Part shown: positions 1 through 7,151 of the stretch, in pieces
Numbering within the stretch: position 1 is the first letter of the stretch
Layout of the letters: each line of letters begins with the position of its first letter
Source of the DNA: an uncultured Mycoplasmatota bacterium
GTDB lineage: Bacteria; Bacillota_I; Bacilli_A; RF39; UBA660
DNA length: 49,058 nt
Reading direction: 5' to 3'
NCBI GenBank assembly: GCA_900546275.1
Contig: URCH01000008.1
Span: 1 to 49,058, forward strand
The notes under the pieces: generated by a model
What the model was told of the DNA's origin: nothing
What the model saw: the letters and a program-made list of their open reading frames with translations, nothing else
Database searches by the model: none
Translations under genes and position numbers: made by a program

Positions 1-49
1 ATTATATAACTTGTATTTTCTCTTAAAATTTTCCAACATTTACTTTACT

Positions 50-268
50 TCATCTTACTTTGCCTTGTATCATGCATTTATTATCCATCTTTATTGAATA
101 TTCTGTTTTTCTTAATTCTTGTTTTAAATCTTCTTTTGATATTAATCCAAGTTCACATAATTTTATCAAATTATTAACATATATTTCTTGTTGTAATTGT
201 TTATTAACATTCTTTAAATTTATTAATTGTTCTCTTAATGATTGCATCGAAAAATTTAAATCATTCAT
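50..268 (-). CDS. small hydrophilic protein, unknown function
   Basis: This 72-residue gene is not recognised. It starts with ATG behind a strong GGGGGA ribosome binding site and ends in TGA. The product is Lys/Glu/Gln/Asn-rich with no membrane segment. Residues 8-30 look like a short amphipathic helix or coiled coil, followed by a small motif (LGLISKEDLKQEL) that resembles the helical 'start a new helix' segments of many small cytosolic proteins. It lies 37 bp downstream of the next gene on the same strand and is probably co-transcribed with it. The opposite-strand reading frame over the same bases has no ribosome binding site and was rejected. No function is proposed. Confidence 0.6.
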   Translation of the reverse strand: MNDLNFSMQSLREQLINLKNVNKQLQQEIYVNNLIKLCELGLISKEDLKQELRKTEYSIKMDNKCMIQGKVR

Positions 269-305
269 ACACTTTCCCCCTTAAATTGAGGTATATACTA
301 GCATA

Positions 306-788
306 TTATTTTCTATTTGTCAAAGCAAGTTTCTTAAAATGCGTATCTTCTTTTTTTTTGTCTTCATTTATTTCGTCTATTATTTCATTAATAGTTATTT
401 TTTCATATTTACCATCAGTTAAAAATAATTCACATAATAAATATTCTGGTTGTTTATTTTTTATAAGTAATCTAGATATTGTATCAAATTGTTTAAATGA
501 TACTTCTCTACTATTAATATTTTGTTCTGGTGCGATTATATGTGGTATCACACCTCTATTATTATATAAAACATATCCTAATATATCTATAAGTAAATTT
601 GTATAGTTTAAATTTATATTTTCATATTTTGGATTTATAGATTGTATCTTAGAATATATTTCTTTTAAATCAATTCCAAGTTTTTCTACATAATTTTTAG
701 AAAACTCTTCAATTGATGAATTATTATTTATTTTAATTAAATTTCCATCTACATCTACAAAGAAACTCAGTCCTTCTATATAATTCAA
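306..788 (-). CDS. hypothetical protein, TTG start
   Basis: This 160-residue cytosolic protein is not recognised. The start is TTG at 788, chosen because a GGGGTG ribosome binding site sits about 8 bases upstream and no ATG near the 5' end has comparable support. The sequence has a mixed alpha/beta look, with an N-terminal segment (FFVDVDGNLIKI) of two beta strands and a charged helical C-terminus (EIIDEINEDKKKE). There is no signal peptide or membrane segment. A promoter-like pair (TTGATT, 16 bp, TATACT) lies at 869-896. It probably forms a two-gene unit with the 72-residue gene downstream. Its position next to spoVA genes could suggest a spore link, but nothing in the sequence shows one. 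Confidence 0.65.
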   Translation of the reverse strand: MNYIEGLSFFVDVDGNLIKINNNSSIEEFSKNYVEKLGIDLKEIYSKIQSINPKYENINLNYTNLLIDILGYVLYNNRGVIPHIIAPEQNINSREVSFKQFDTISRLLIKNKQPEYLLCELFLTDGKYEKITINEIIDEINEDKKKEDTHFKKLALTNRK

Positions 789-868
789 TTTTTTTCACCC
801 CACTATCTATTAAATTCATAGATCAAAAAATAATTACTACTTTTTTGTCTTAAAAAAGACACCATATC

Positions 869-896
869 AGTATATCACAAATAAAAATTAAATCAA
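869..896 (-). promoter_or_regulatory. sigma-A type promoter for the 160-residue hypothetical gene
   Basis: On the minus strand, TTGATT (891-896), a 16-bp spacer and TATACT (869-874) preceded by an extended TG give a reasonable vegetative promoter. It lies about 80 bases upstream of the TTG start and has a small AT-rich hairpin in the leader. It is a sequence match only. Confidence 0.45.
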
Positions 897-911
897 TAGC
901 AAATTTTGTCG

Positions 912-949
912 AAAAAAGTCACTAATCTTTAGGTTTGAAAATTAGTGAC
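912..949 (-). terminator. intrinsic terminator overlapping the end of spoVAE
   Basis: The arms GTCACTAAT (918-926) and ATTAGTGAC (941-949) are perfectly complementary, and a six-base A run (912-917) gives the U tract on the minus strand. The last codons and stop of spoVAE lie inside the stem-loop, so the terminator is built into the coding end. Confidence 0.75.
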
Positions 950-1272
950 AAAAAGAAAGAAAATATTATAGCAGCTGATATACCGGAAGCTGTTAAATCA
1001 AACATTCCCATTACAAGTCCCATAACTCCATAATCAAAGGCTGAAACCATTGCTCCATGTGTAAGTAAATGTCCAAAACTTGTTATAGGGACTAATGCTC
1101 CTCCACCTGCCATCAATACTATTTTATCATATATACCAAATATATCTAAAAATGCACCTACTATTACAAATATAGTTGTTATATGTCCTGGAGTTAGTTT
1201 AGTATTATCTAAAATAATTTGACCTAACATACATACAAAACCACAAAACAGAAATGAGTATAAATACATCAT
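922..1272 (-). CDS. spoVAE: stage V sporulation protein AE
   Basis: This 116-residue hydrophobic protein is a membrane subunit of the SpoVA channel, which loads Ca2+-dipicolinic acid into the forespore and releases it at germination. It shows about three to four membrane helices and the glycine-rich central stretch typical of SpoVAE/SpoVAEb (PITSFGHLLTHGAM, followed by GVMGLVMGMFDLTASG). The start is the first ATG of an ATGATG, overlapping the TGA stop of spoVAD, with GGAGG seven bases upstream. Length fits the short SpoVAE form. It is last in a spoVAC-spoVAD-spoVAE unit and is followed by a strong terminator. SpoVAA, AB and AF are not present here. Confidence 0.9.
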   Translation of the reverse strand: MMYLYSFLFCGFVCMLGQIILDNTKLTPGHITTIFVIVGAFLDIFGIYDKIVLMAGGGALVPITSFGHLLTHGAMVSAFDYGVMGLVMGMFDLTASGISAAIIFSFFLSLIFKPKD

Positions 1273-2258
1273 TGTATTACCTCCAAACTAACAGCATGCG
1301 CAATACTTGGAATAGTAAGGTGTTGATAAACAGAAGTTGGGCTCATAAGAGCACCTGTTGCTACAAGCAAAACTTTTTTTAACTCTTGTTTTTTCATTTT
1401 ATCAAATATATAGGTATATGTAACAAGTGGTAAACAAGCAGGACCACTTCCACCTGAGTAAACAGGTTGTTTATCTAAATCATATATCATACAAGCACTA
1501 TCATCATAATTTTTTAATTCAATATTATATTCTTCCATCATATATTCTTTTAGAATTTCTTTTCCATGTTTTCCTAAATCACCAGTTAGAATTAAATCAT
1601 AATAATCTATAGTTCTACCAGTTTCTCTTAAATGAGTATATATCGTATAAGCTGCTGCTGGTGCCATAACACCACCCATATTAAATACATCTGTTACTCC
1701 CATATCCATTACTTTACCTATTGTCGAACTTTCAACTTTTATATTTGATTTTTCATTAGATAGTAAAATACTAGCTCCACCTGTTGTTGTAAAAGTTGTA
1801 TAGTTTTTTTTAGGAGCACCATACTCTACTGGATATCTAAATTGTTTTTCTGCAGAATTATTATGGGAAGAGACTGATACAATTGCATTTTTTATTTGTG
1901 ATTTATCGATCATATTTGAAGCAATAAGAATTCCTTCTGTACTACTAGCACATGCACTATAAATTCCTAAAAATGAAATTCCTATCTTTGATGCTGCATA
2001 ATTTGAAGCAATTATTTGATTTAACAAATCACCTGATATATGAACATCTATATCATCTGCTTTTTTATTACTTTTATTAAGTAATATATCAACACTTTCA
2101 TTTATTAATTTGCTTTCTGCTTGTTCAAATGTTTTTTCATTAAAATAAAATTCTTTATAAGTTTTATCATATAAATTTCCAAAAGGTCCATTTTTTTCAT
2201 ATGGTCCTGCAACGGTACTACTATTATTTATATATACATTGTCATATTTAAATGTCAT
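1269..2258 (-). CDS. spoVAD: stage V sporulation protein AD (thiolase fold)
   Basis: SpoVAD is a thiolase/ketoacyl-synthase-fold protein that binds dipicolinic acid on the forespore inner membrane as part of the SpoVA channel. The family signature is clear: VAGPYEKNGPFG near the N-terminus, a Cys-containing loop (GIYSACASSTEG) in the first third, and TGDLGKHG and SGGSGPACLP later. The frame stays open to an upstream in-frame codon at 2270, but the ATG at 2258 is preferred because GGAGG lies just before it inside the last codons of spoVAC. This gives 329 residues, close to the family length. Stop is TGA in an ATGA overlap with spoVAE, so the three genes are translationally coupled. Confidence 0.93.
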   Translation of the reverse strand: MTFKYDNVYINNSSTVAGPYEKNGPFGNLYDKTYKEFYFNEKTFEQAESKLINESVDILLNKSNKKADDIDVHISGDLLNQIIASNYAASKIGISFLGIYSACASSTEGILIASNMIDKSQIKNAIVSVSSHNNSAEKQFRYPVEYGAPKKNYTTFTTTGGASILLSNEKSNIKVESSTIGKVMDMGVTDVFNMGGVMAPAAAYTIYTHLRETGRTIDYYDLILTGDLGKHGKEILKEYMMEEYNIELKNYDDSACMIYDLDKQPVYSGGSGPACLPLVTYTYIFDKMKKQELKKVLLVATGALMSPTSVYQHLTIPSIAHAVSLEVIQ

Positions 2259-2259
2259 A

Positions 2260-2700
2260 TTAGCCTCCAAATATTAATAATCTTATAAGTCCAAATACAT
2301 AAGCACTAACTACACCAAAAACAATTACACTTCCAGCAAGCTTAAACATATTAGCTCCAATACCAGTTATCATTCCTTCTTTTCTATATTCTAAGGTAGC
2401 ACTCATCATAGCATGAGCAAATCCAGTTATTGGAATAATAAGTCCACATTTAGCAAATTGGACTAATTTATCAAAAAATCCTAAGCAAGTAAGTAAACAT
2501 CCAACAAATATAAGTGTTACTATCATAAATACTGATGCATCTTTAGTTGAAATTGAAAATATATATGAATAAAAATCAATTAATCCTTGACCTAACAATC
2601 CCATAAATCCGCCTACCAAAAAGGCTATTATTGGATTTAATATAATTTTTTCTCTAGGTGTATTTTTTTTTACTATTTTAGCATATTTACTTTTTTCCAT
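2260..2700 (-). CDS. spoVAC: stage V sporulation protein AC
   Basis: SpoVAC is the mechanosensitive membrane subunit of the Ca2+-dipicolinic acid channel. The 146-residue product has a short basic N-terminus followed by four hydrophobic segments and the family stretch PITGFAHAMMSATLEYRKEG. An ATG 16 codons upstream is in frame, but the ATG at 2700 is chosen because a textbook AGGAGG lies immediately before it and the family begins at this point (MEKSKYAKIV). It is the first gene of the spoVAC-AD-AE operon, with a SigG-like promoter in the short gap to sigF. The end overlaps the ribosome binding site of spoVAD. Confidence 0.92.
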   Translation of the reverse strand: MEKSKYAKIVKKNTPREKIILNPIIAFLVGGFMGLLGQGLIDFYSYIFSISTKDASVFMIVTLIFVGCLLTCLGFFDKLVQFAKCGLIIPITGFAHAMMSATLEYRKEGMITGIGANMFKLAGSVIVFGVVSAYVFGLIRLLIFGG

Positions 2701-2717
2701 TTTTTTCCTCCTAAATT

Positions 2718-2747
2718 TATTATGATAATTATTAAAATTCTTATACA
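2718..2747 (-). promoter_or_regulatory. candidate forespore (SigG/SigF-type) promoter for spoVAC
   Basis: On the minus strand, TGTATA (2742-2747), 17 bp, then CATAATA (2718-2724). The -10 element fits the SigG consensus CATWMTA exactly. The -35 differs by one base from WGVATA. The position just before the first gene of the spoVA unit, a classic SigG target in Bacillus, supports it. The first base of the -35 region overlaps the U tract of the sigF terminator. Confidence 0.6.
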
Positions 2748-2778
2748 AAAAAACTTACAAGTATTAAACTGTAAGTTT
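2745..2778 (-). terminator. intrinsic terminator at the end of sigF
   Basis: The arms AAACTTACA (2751-2759) and TGTAAGTTT (2770-2778) form a perfect 9-bp stem, followed on the minus strand by a U run. The sigF stop codon lies in the loop. This separates the spoIIAA-sigF transcript from the spoVA genes. Confidence 0.75.
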
Positions 2779-3423
2779 AGTTTTTAATTTATTTAATATT
2801 TTATTTTCACTTCTTGAAACTTGCACTTGACTCATTCCAAGTATTTTAGCTGTTTCATTTTGTGTACAATCTTCATTATATCTTTTTTTTAACAATTCTC
2901 TTTCCAGTGGTGACAAATTATTTATTTCATCTCTTAACATTATTAACTCATCTATGTTTTCTTTTTTAGATGATATTGTATCTTTAAGAGTTATTTCTTT
3001 TGAAGAATCATCATTGATTGGTCTATCAATACTTTCTATAGTATTTAATGACTTTAATGATTCAACAACATAATATTCTGGAATTTCTAAATAATTACTT
3101 ATTTCTTGTACAGAAGGTTCTCTCATTAATTTTTGTGTTAACAAAATGGTTGCTTTTTCTATTTTTAAATTTAATTTGCTTATTTCTCTACTTATTTTTA
3201 ATCCTTTGTCTTCTCTTACATATTTTCTTATTTCTCCTAATATATATGGATAAGCATAAGTAGTAAATTTAGCTCCATAACTTTCATCATATTTTTTATA
3301 AGCTTTTATTAAACCAACACATCCTACTTGAAATAAATCTTCTTTACTTGCATATTTTTCAAAATAATGTGTTATTTTATAAATCATGTTTTGGTTTTCT
3401 ATTATCAAATTATTTAGTTCCAT
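2764..3423 (-). CDS. sigF: sporulation sigma factor, SigF type
   Basis: This is a 219-residue group 3 sigma-70 factor that should direct early forespore transcription. Region 2 is recognisable (KEDLFQVGCVGLIKAYKKYD, then FTTYAYPYILGEIRKYVR), region 3 follows (REISKLNLKIEKA), and region 4 ends with a helix-turn-helix of the SigF/SigG kind (LGMSQVQVSRSENKIL). It is about 35 residues shorter than Bacillus SigF, mostly at the N-terminus. SigF rather than SigG is preferred because a SpoIIAA-like gene is 11 bp upstream and the spoVA genes follow, matching the ancestral spoIIA-spoVA order. The anti-sigma gene spoIIAB normally found between spoIIAA and sigF is absent. The start is ATG with GGAG upstream. 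Confidence 0.88.
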   Translation of the reverse strand: MELNNLIIENQNMIYKITHYFEKYASKEDLFQVGCVGLIKAYKKYDESYGAKFTTYAYPYILGEIRKYVREDKGLKISREISKLNLKIEKATILLTQKLMREPSVQEISNYLEIPEYYVVESLKSLNTIESIDRPINDDSSKEITLKDTISSKKENIDELIMLRDEINNLSPLERELLKKRYNEDCTQNETAKILGMSQVQVSRSENKILNKLKTKLTV

Positions 3424-3434
3424 ATTTTTCTCCT

Positions 3435-3782
3435 TTATACATTTATATATTTGGATGCAGTTAATTCGTCTGGTGTTTCATGAATATATTTTAATAACCT
3501 GCTATTCATTATTTTTTCTCTAACTGACTCATTGTTTATTCCACATAATAATATTTTTCCTTTATTTTGATTACATAATTCGTAATTATAAAGCAATGTG
3601 TTAATTCCTTTTACATCTATATAATCAATTTCTGAAATGTTAAAAACTACATTTCTTATTCCATTATCTCTTATCATATCAGTTACTTCATCATTCATTT
3701 TTCCAACTGTTGTTTTATTTAATATTCCAGCTAATCTTATAAAAGCAATTCCTTTCCTAAATTCTATGTTTATATCAAGCAT
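3435..3782 (-). CDS. spoIIAA: anti-sigma factor antagonist, SpoIIAA-like STAS protein
   Basis: This 115-residue single-domain STAS protein resembles SpoIIAA/RsbV, which when unphosphorylated sequesters an anti-sigma kinase and frees the sigma factor. The core motif is visible around residues 50-60 (VVFNISEIDYIDVKGINTLL). The usual phosphorylatable serine of the D-S-x-G motif is replaced: the sequence reads DYIDVKGIN, with Val-Lys where SpoIIAA has Ser-(Ser/Ala). Switching by phosphorylation may therefore not work in the usual way. It sits 11 bp before sigF and its ATG has GAGGTG upstream. A weak SigH-like promoter can be imagined near 3830-3865 but is not firm. It could also be a general STAS regulator recruited to sigF. 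Confidence 0.78.
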   Translation of the reverse strand: MLDINIEFRKGIAFIRLAGILNKTTVGKMNDEVTDMIRDNGIRNVVFNISEIDYIDVKGINTLLYNYELCNQNKGKILLCGINNESVREKIMNSRLLKYIHETPDELTASKYINV

Positions 3783-3843
3783 TTATTCACCTCTTTTTAT
3801 AATTTAGAACACATAATTTTATTTTTATACAGATTCGACAAAA

Positions 3844-4059
3844 CTAGAATTTTTTTTCTGTTAATTTTAGTATAAATAAACTTATAATAAGCACAATAAA
3901 TACTATTAAAATAAATGGTATTTGAATCGTACTATTTTGAACATTTAACTTTGATTCTAGATTTTCTATATATCTATTACTTAAATCAAGTTTTGTTTTT
4001 GTATTAGATAAATCATTTTCTAATTGTTCTATTTTTTTCTCATAAACTTCTACATTCAT
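3844..4059 (-). CDS. small coiled-coil protein with C-terminal membrane anchor
   Basis: This 71-residue protein is not recognised as a named family. Residues 1-45 are a heptad-like charged coiled coil (YEKKIEQLENDLSNTKTKL), and residues 46-65 are a single hydrophobic membrane helix (PFILIVFIVLIISLFIL) followed by a short basic tail. This would be a tail-anchored protein with its coiled coil in the cytosol. The ATG has a GAGGTGG ribosome binding site. It lies between the SpoIIAA-like gene and the 449-residue unknown gene on the same strand. Its sporulation-cluster position is suggestive only. Confidence 0.6.
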   Translation of the reverse strand: MNVEVYEKKIEQLENDLSNTKTKLDLSNRYIENLESKLNVQNSTIQIPFILIVFIVLIISLFILKLTEKKF

Positions 4060-4111
4060 ATTACCACCTCAATATATACATATTATGTCGATTAATGATT
4101 TCCTTTTTATT

Positions 4112-4146
4112 AAAAAAAATTATATAAGTTTTAGCCTATATAATTT
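4112..4146 (-). terminator. intrinsic terminator after the 449-residue gene
   Basis: AAATTATATA (4117-4126) and TATATAATTT (4137-4146) form a 10-bp stem with a run of A residues at 4112-4119 giving the U tract on the minus strand. It overlaps the stop region of the upstream gene. Confidence 0.7.
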
Positions 4147-5485
4147 TTCTATCGTTTTTATTTAAGATTTTTTTTAATGTTTTTATCAATCTTTGTTCTT
4201 GTATTGATTTGTCTTCATTAATTATTTCATCATAGGTTTTTAATAATTTTTTTTGTAATTTAATAGGGGTTTTATCTATTAATGAACTCATTAATTCTTC
4301 AACAAATGCTTCCTTATCTATCTCATATTCATTACATTTTTTTGTTTTATTTAATTCATTTACTAAATAATTAATATAATTATATGATTTTACATTACCT
4401 ACAATTAATCCTTGAATTTTTTTTAATAATTCATCTCTAACTAAATAATCTTCTTTGTGTTCAAAATTTACTTCAGTTAATGCACTATATAATATATTAA
4501 GTGTTTTAATATCCTCATCTACAACTAAAGGCGAAATAAATGGTTCCATAAGTAATTCTTTTTTTCCAAAATCAGAATCATTAATACAATTTTTAATAAT
4601 ATCTAAACATTCTTTATTTATCATAGGAAAGTTCTTATTTTTTATAGTAGATAAAAGTATAGAATTTAGTGCTTTTTTATCATCTTTTGGTGTTTGCTCC
4701 AATAAAAATTGAAATACATACGGAACTGATTCTTTATCTATTGTAACGTTTTTAAGCAAATAAGAAATCATATCATATTTTTTAGAATCAACCAATTCTG
4801 GAATAAAGCTTACTACATCATATACTTCTAAATCTATAATACGCACTTGAGACAAAAATTTTATATATTCTGTATGTGAAGTAAGTAATAATTCATGCAT
4901 ATCATCAAAATCAAAATATAAAGTATTATCACCTTTAAAATTTATATCTATTAATGAAATATATTTTATTTTAACTTTTTCTGGAAGACTTGAAAAAACT
5001 AATTCATTCATCAAAGATTCTCTATTTATTGAATCTAAATATTTATATAATAACAAAACATCATCTTTTAAGTAATATATTAAATTTTCAATATAATAAC
5101 TATATTCAAGTCTATTTTTAATATATTTATTTAATTCTTTTGTAAAATCATTATAAGTTATATTTTTTTGATTAGAATTTAAAATGTCAAATATTTTAGT
5201 ATTTATCTCTTTAACTTGATTAATTGTTTTTTCATCTTCTAAAAATAAATAATATAAATTCAAATGTTTTTTTATATAATTTTTATCAATATTTTTTTCT
5301 TGTTTTTCTAAGTTTTTATCAACATAATCAAATGCTTTTAAAACTTCTATTAAATTACTATATTCATCGCTTACTATTTCTGAATTGCTATTTAATTTAG
5401 AAATACTTGCATTTAATAATAATACTAAATAATTAATTTCAAACTCATTAAGTATTTTTTTATCCGTTTTACTAATATTTTTCAT
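4136..5485 (-). CDS. large helical cytosolic protein, unknown function
   Basis: The 449-residue product is not recognised. It has no signal peptide or membrane segments and is rich in Leu, Lys, Asn, Asp and Glu, with runs that read as successive amphipathic helices. This suggests an all-alpha, possibly solenoid-like fold. Acidic and aromatic patches occur near the middle (YFDFDDMHELLL). The ATG has an AAGGGTGG ribosome binding site and the gene is followed by its own terminator, so it is probably monocistronic or ends a unit. It is transcribed towards the sporulation cluster. No function is proposed. Confidence 0.75.
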   Translation of the reverse strand: MKNISKTDKKILNEFEINYLVLLLNASISKLNSNSEIVSDEYSNLIEVLKAFDYVDKNLEKQEKNIDKNYIKKHLNLYYLFLEDEKTINQVKEINTKIFDILNSNQKNITYNDFTKELNKYIKNRLEYSYYIENLIYYLKDDVLLLYKYLDSINRESLMNELVFSSLPEKVKIKYISLIDINFKGDNTLYFDFDDMHELLLTSHTEYIKFLSQVRIIDLEVYDVVSFIPELVDSKKYDMISYLLKNVTIDKESVPYVFQFLLEQTPKDDKKALNSILLSTIKNKNFPMINKECLDIIKNCINDSDFGKKELLMEPFISPLVVDEDIKTLNILYSALTEVNFEHKEDYLVRDELLKKIQGLIVGNVKSYNYINYLVNELNKTKKCNEYEIDKEAFVEELMSSLIDKTPIKLQKKLLKTYDEIINEDKSIQEQRLIKTLKKILNKNDRKII

Positions 5486-5530
5486 AAAACCACCCTTGAA
5501 TTTATAATAACATTAAAGAGTTTAGAAAGC

Positions 5531-5557
5531 AATAAAAAAAGGATTATTTCATCCTTT
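5531..5557 (-). terminator. intrinsic terminator after the DcuC/YfcC-type carrier
   Basis: AAAGGAT (5538-5544) and ATCCTTT (5551-5557) pair perfectly and are followed on the minus strand by a U run from the A tract at 5534-5540. Confidence 0.75.
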
Positions 5558-7020
5558 TATATAATCATTGATATTATTAAACCAAATAATATAACTACTA
5601 CAAATAATTGAAGTAATAATTTCCAAATATATTTCATCCAATCTTTGTAAGAAACATCTAGGAATTTTAATCCAGCAACTAATACAACACTTACTGGTAG
5701 TATAAACATTACAAATCCATAAGCTGATTGTAAAATTATAGATATAGCTGGTAATGCACTTTCTTCAAATGCAATAAGTCCACCATACATACTATTTACT
5801 AAATATGGGAAATCATTAAAGAAAAATCCTCCAATCATACCTGTTAAGCTTACTAATAGTACATTAAATGATTTTGATAATCCTAGTATAAAATTAGATA
5901 TAGTCGCACTTAATGTTCCATTTGAACTATTAACCATAATTGCGAATATTACACAAGCTAATGCTACATATATTGAAGTTTTAAGCATTGATTTAATTCC
6001 CTCAAAATATGTTTCTATTGCTTCACTAGGTTTTATACTATATACCCATGCAATAATTACAGTAGCAAATAAAATTAGCGCTGCAAACTCATAATTACCC
6101 CATTGTCCTATTTCAGTAAATGTTCCAAGTAATTTTGAGAAAATTGCTACTCCACCTATTTTAAATTCACTAATTGAAGTACTTATTTTATTAAATAATT
6201 CAATTCCAAATGAATAATACCAATTATACATTCCAACAAATGATATTACCATTAAAACTATAAATATTATAATTAGTGGTAAAGAACTCTTTTTTTCTTT
6301 TGAACCTTTTGTATAAAAAGGTGCTTCAATTACTGGTTCAACAATAACTTCTTCTTTTTTAGTTTTTTTAGATTTCTTAGTTTCTTTAATTTCTTCTTTC
6401 TTTGTTAATGATTTATTTTTTCCAATAACAAACATTATAAGTAAGAATACTAGTACAGCAAGTAAAATGAATTTATAAACTATTCCTTTATTTGCATCTA
6501 AACCAAAGAAGCTTTTAAAAACTAAAGCGTTTCCATAAGTTGACCCCATTATACCAACAAGTATAGCTCCAACTGTAGATGCAAGTGCTGTTACTTTATC
6601 ATATCCCAACAATAATATAATTGCAGATACAAATGGTACTAATGCAAATACTACAATAGGAAGACCTGATAATGATGCAAGTAATGCAAATGAAATTATA
6701 CTAATAATTAAAAATAAATTTTTTTTCTTACTGAATTTTTTAACTATTGAATCTATAACTTTACTATAAACTCCTGTTTTACTCATAACAGCGTATAATC
6801 CACCAATTGATAAAAATACAACTAGGTATTGAACAAATATTGCAACACTATATAATGGCGCCTTAAATATTCCAACCAATCCTACTGGATCTGTTTCTCC
6901 TGATGAAAAAGTTGATGAGTTATAATAACCTACTGGAATTATATAACTTAAAATAACATAAATTCCAAAAACAATTCCAAGTGCGATTAACAAATCAAAA
7001 CTCTTTTTTTCTTTTTTCAT
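5557..7020 (-). CDS. DcuC/YfcC-family membrane carrier
   Basis: This 487-residue integral membrane protein has about twelve hydrophobic helices and belongs to the YfcC/DcuC group of the ion transporter superfamily. Members carry C4-dicarboxylates, basic amino acids or other organic anions across the cytoplasmic membrane. The N-terminal half shows a family-like pattern with a re-entrant glycine/serine-rich segment (LASLSGLPIVVFALVPFV, then GIMGSTYGNALVFKSFFG). A similar motif recurs in the C-terminal half (MVNSSNGTLSATI, GGFFFNDFPY), consistent with an inverted-repeat fold. A long cytosolic loop near residues 205-245 is made almost entirely of Lys and Glu. The substrate cannot be named from sequence. 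The promoter is just upstream (TATAAT with extended TG, 7041-7046). The gene stands alone. Confidence 0.75.
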   Translation of the reverse strand: MKKEKKSFDLLIALGIVFGIYVILSYIIPVGYYNSSTFSSGETDPVGLVGIFKAPLYSVAIFVQYLVVFLSIGGLYAVMSKTGVYSKVIDSIVKKFSKKKNLFLIISIISFALLASLSGLPIVVFALVPFVSAIILLLGYDKVTALASTVGAILVGIMGSTYGNALVFKSFFGLDANKGIVYKFILLAVLVFLLIMFVIGKNKSLTKKEEIKETKKSKKTKKEEVIVEPVIEAPFYTKGSKEKKSSLPLIIIFIVLMVISFVGMYNWYYSFGIELFNKISTSISEFKIGGVAIFSKLLGTFTEIGQWGNYEFAALILFATVIIAWVYSIKPSEAIETYFEGIKSMLKTSIYVALACVIFAIMVNSSNGTLSATISNFILGLSKSFNVLLVSLTGMIGGFFFNDFPYLVNSMYGGLIAFEESALPAISIILQSAYGFVMFILPVSVVLVAGLKFLDVSYKDWMKYIWKLLLQLFVVVILFGLIISMII

Positions 7021-7040
7021 ATTCTCTAACCTCCATGTTC

Positions 7041-7046
7041 ATTATA
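7041..7046 (-). promoter_or_regulatory. extended -10 promoter for the carrier gene
   Basis: The minus strand reads TGCTATAAT just upstream of the ribosome binding site of the carrier gene. The -35 region is poor, so recognition would depend on the extended -10. Confidence 0.45.
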
Positions 7047-7123
7047 GCACAAAACTATTAAAAATAAAGTTTTTTCACTTATTTTTCATATTAAATTATA
7101 TTTTAAAAAAAATATTATATACA

Positions 7124-7132
7124 TGATATAAT
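7124..7132 (+). promoter_or_regulatory. extended -10 promoter for the radical SAM gene
   Basis: TGATATAAT (7124-7132) is an extended -10 element about 20 bases before the start codon. No good -35 is present. The short leader makes a direct start near 7138 likely. Confidence 0.45.
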
Positions 7133-7151
7133 ATATCTGGAAGTGAGAAAA

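Noticed and set aside
3830..3865. SigH promoter before spoIIAA
   Set aside because: GAAT at a suitable place and an A-rich upstream box are suggestive, but the -35 match is poor in such AT-rich DNA.
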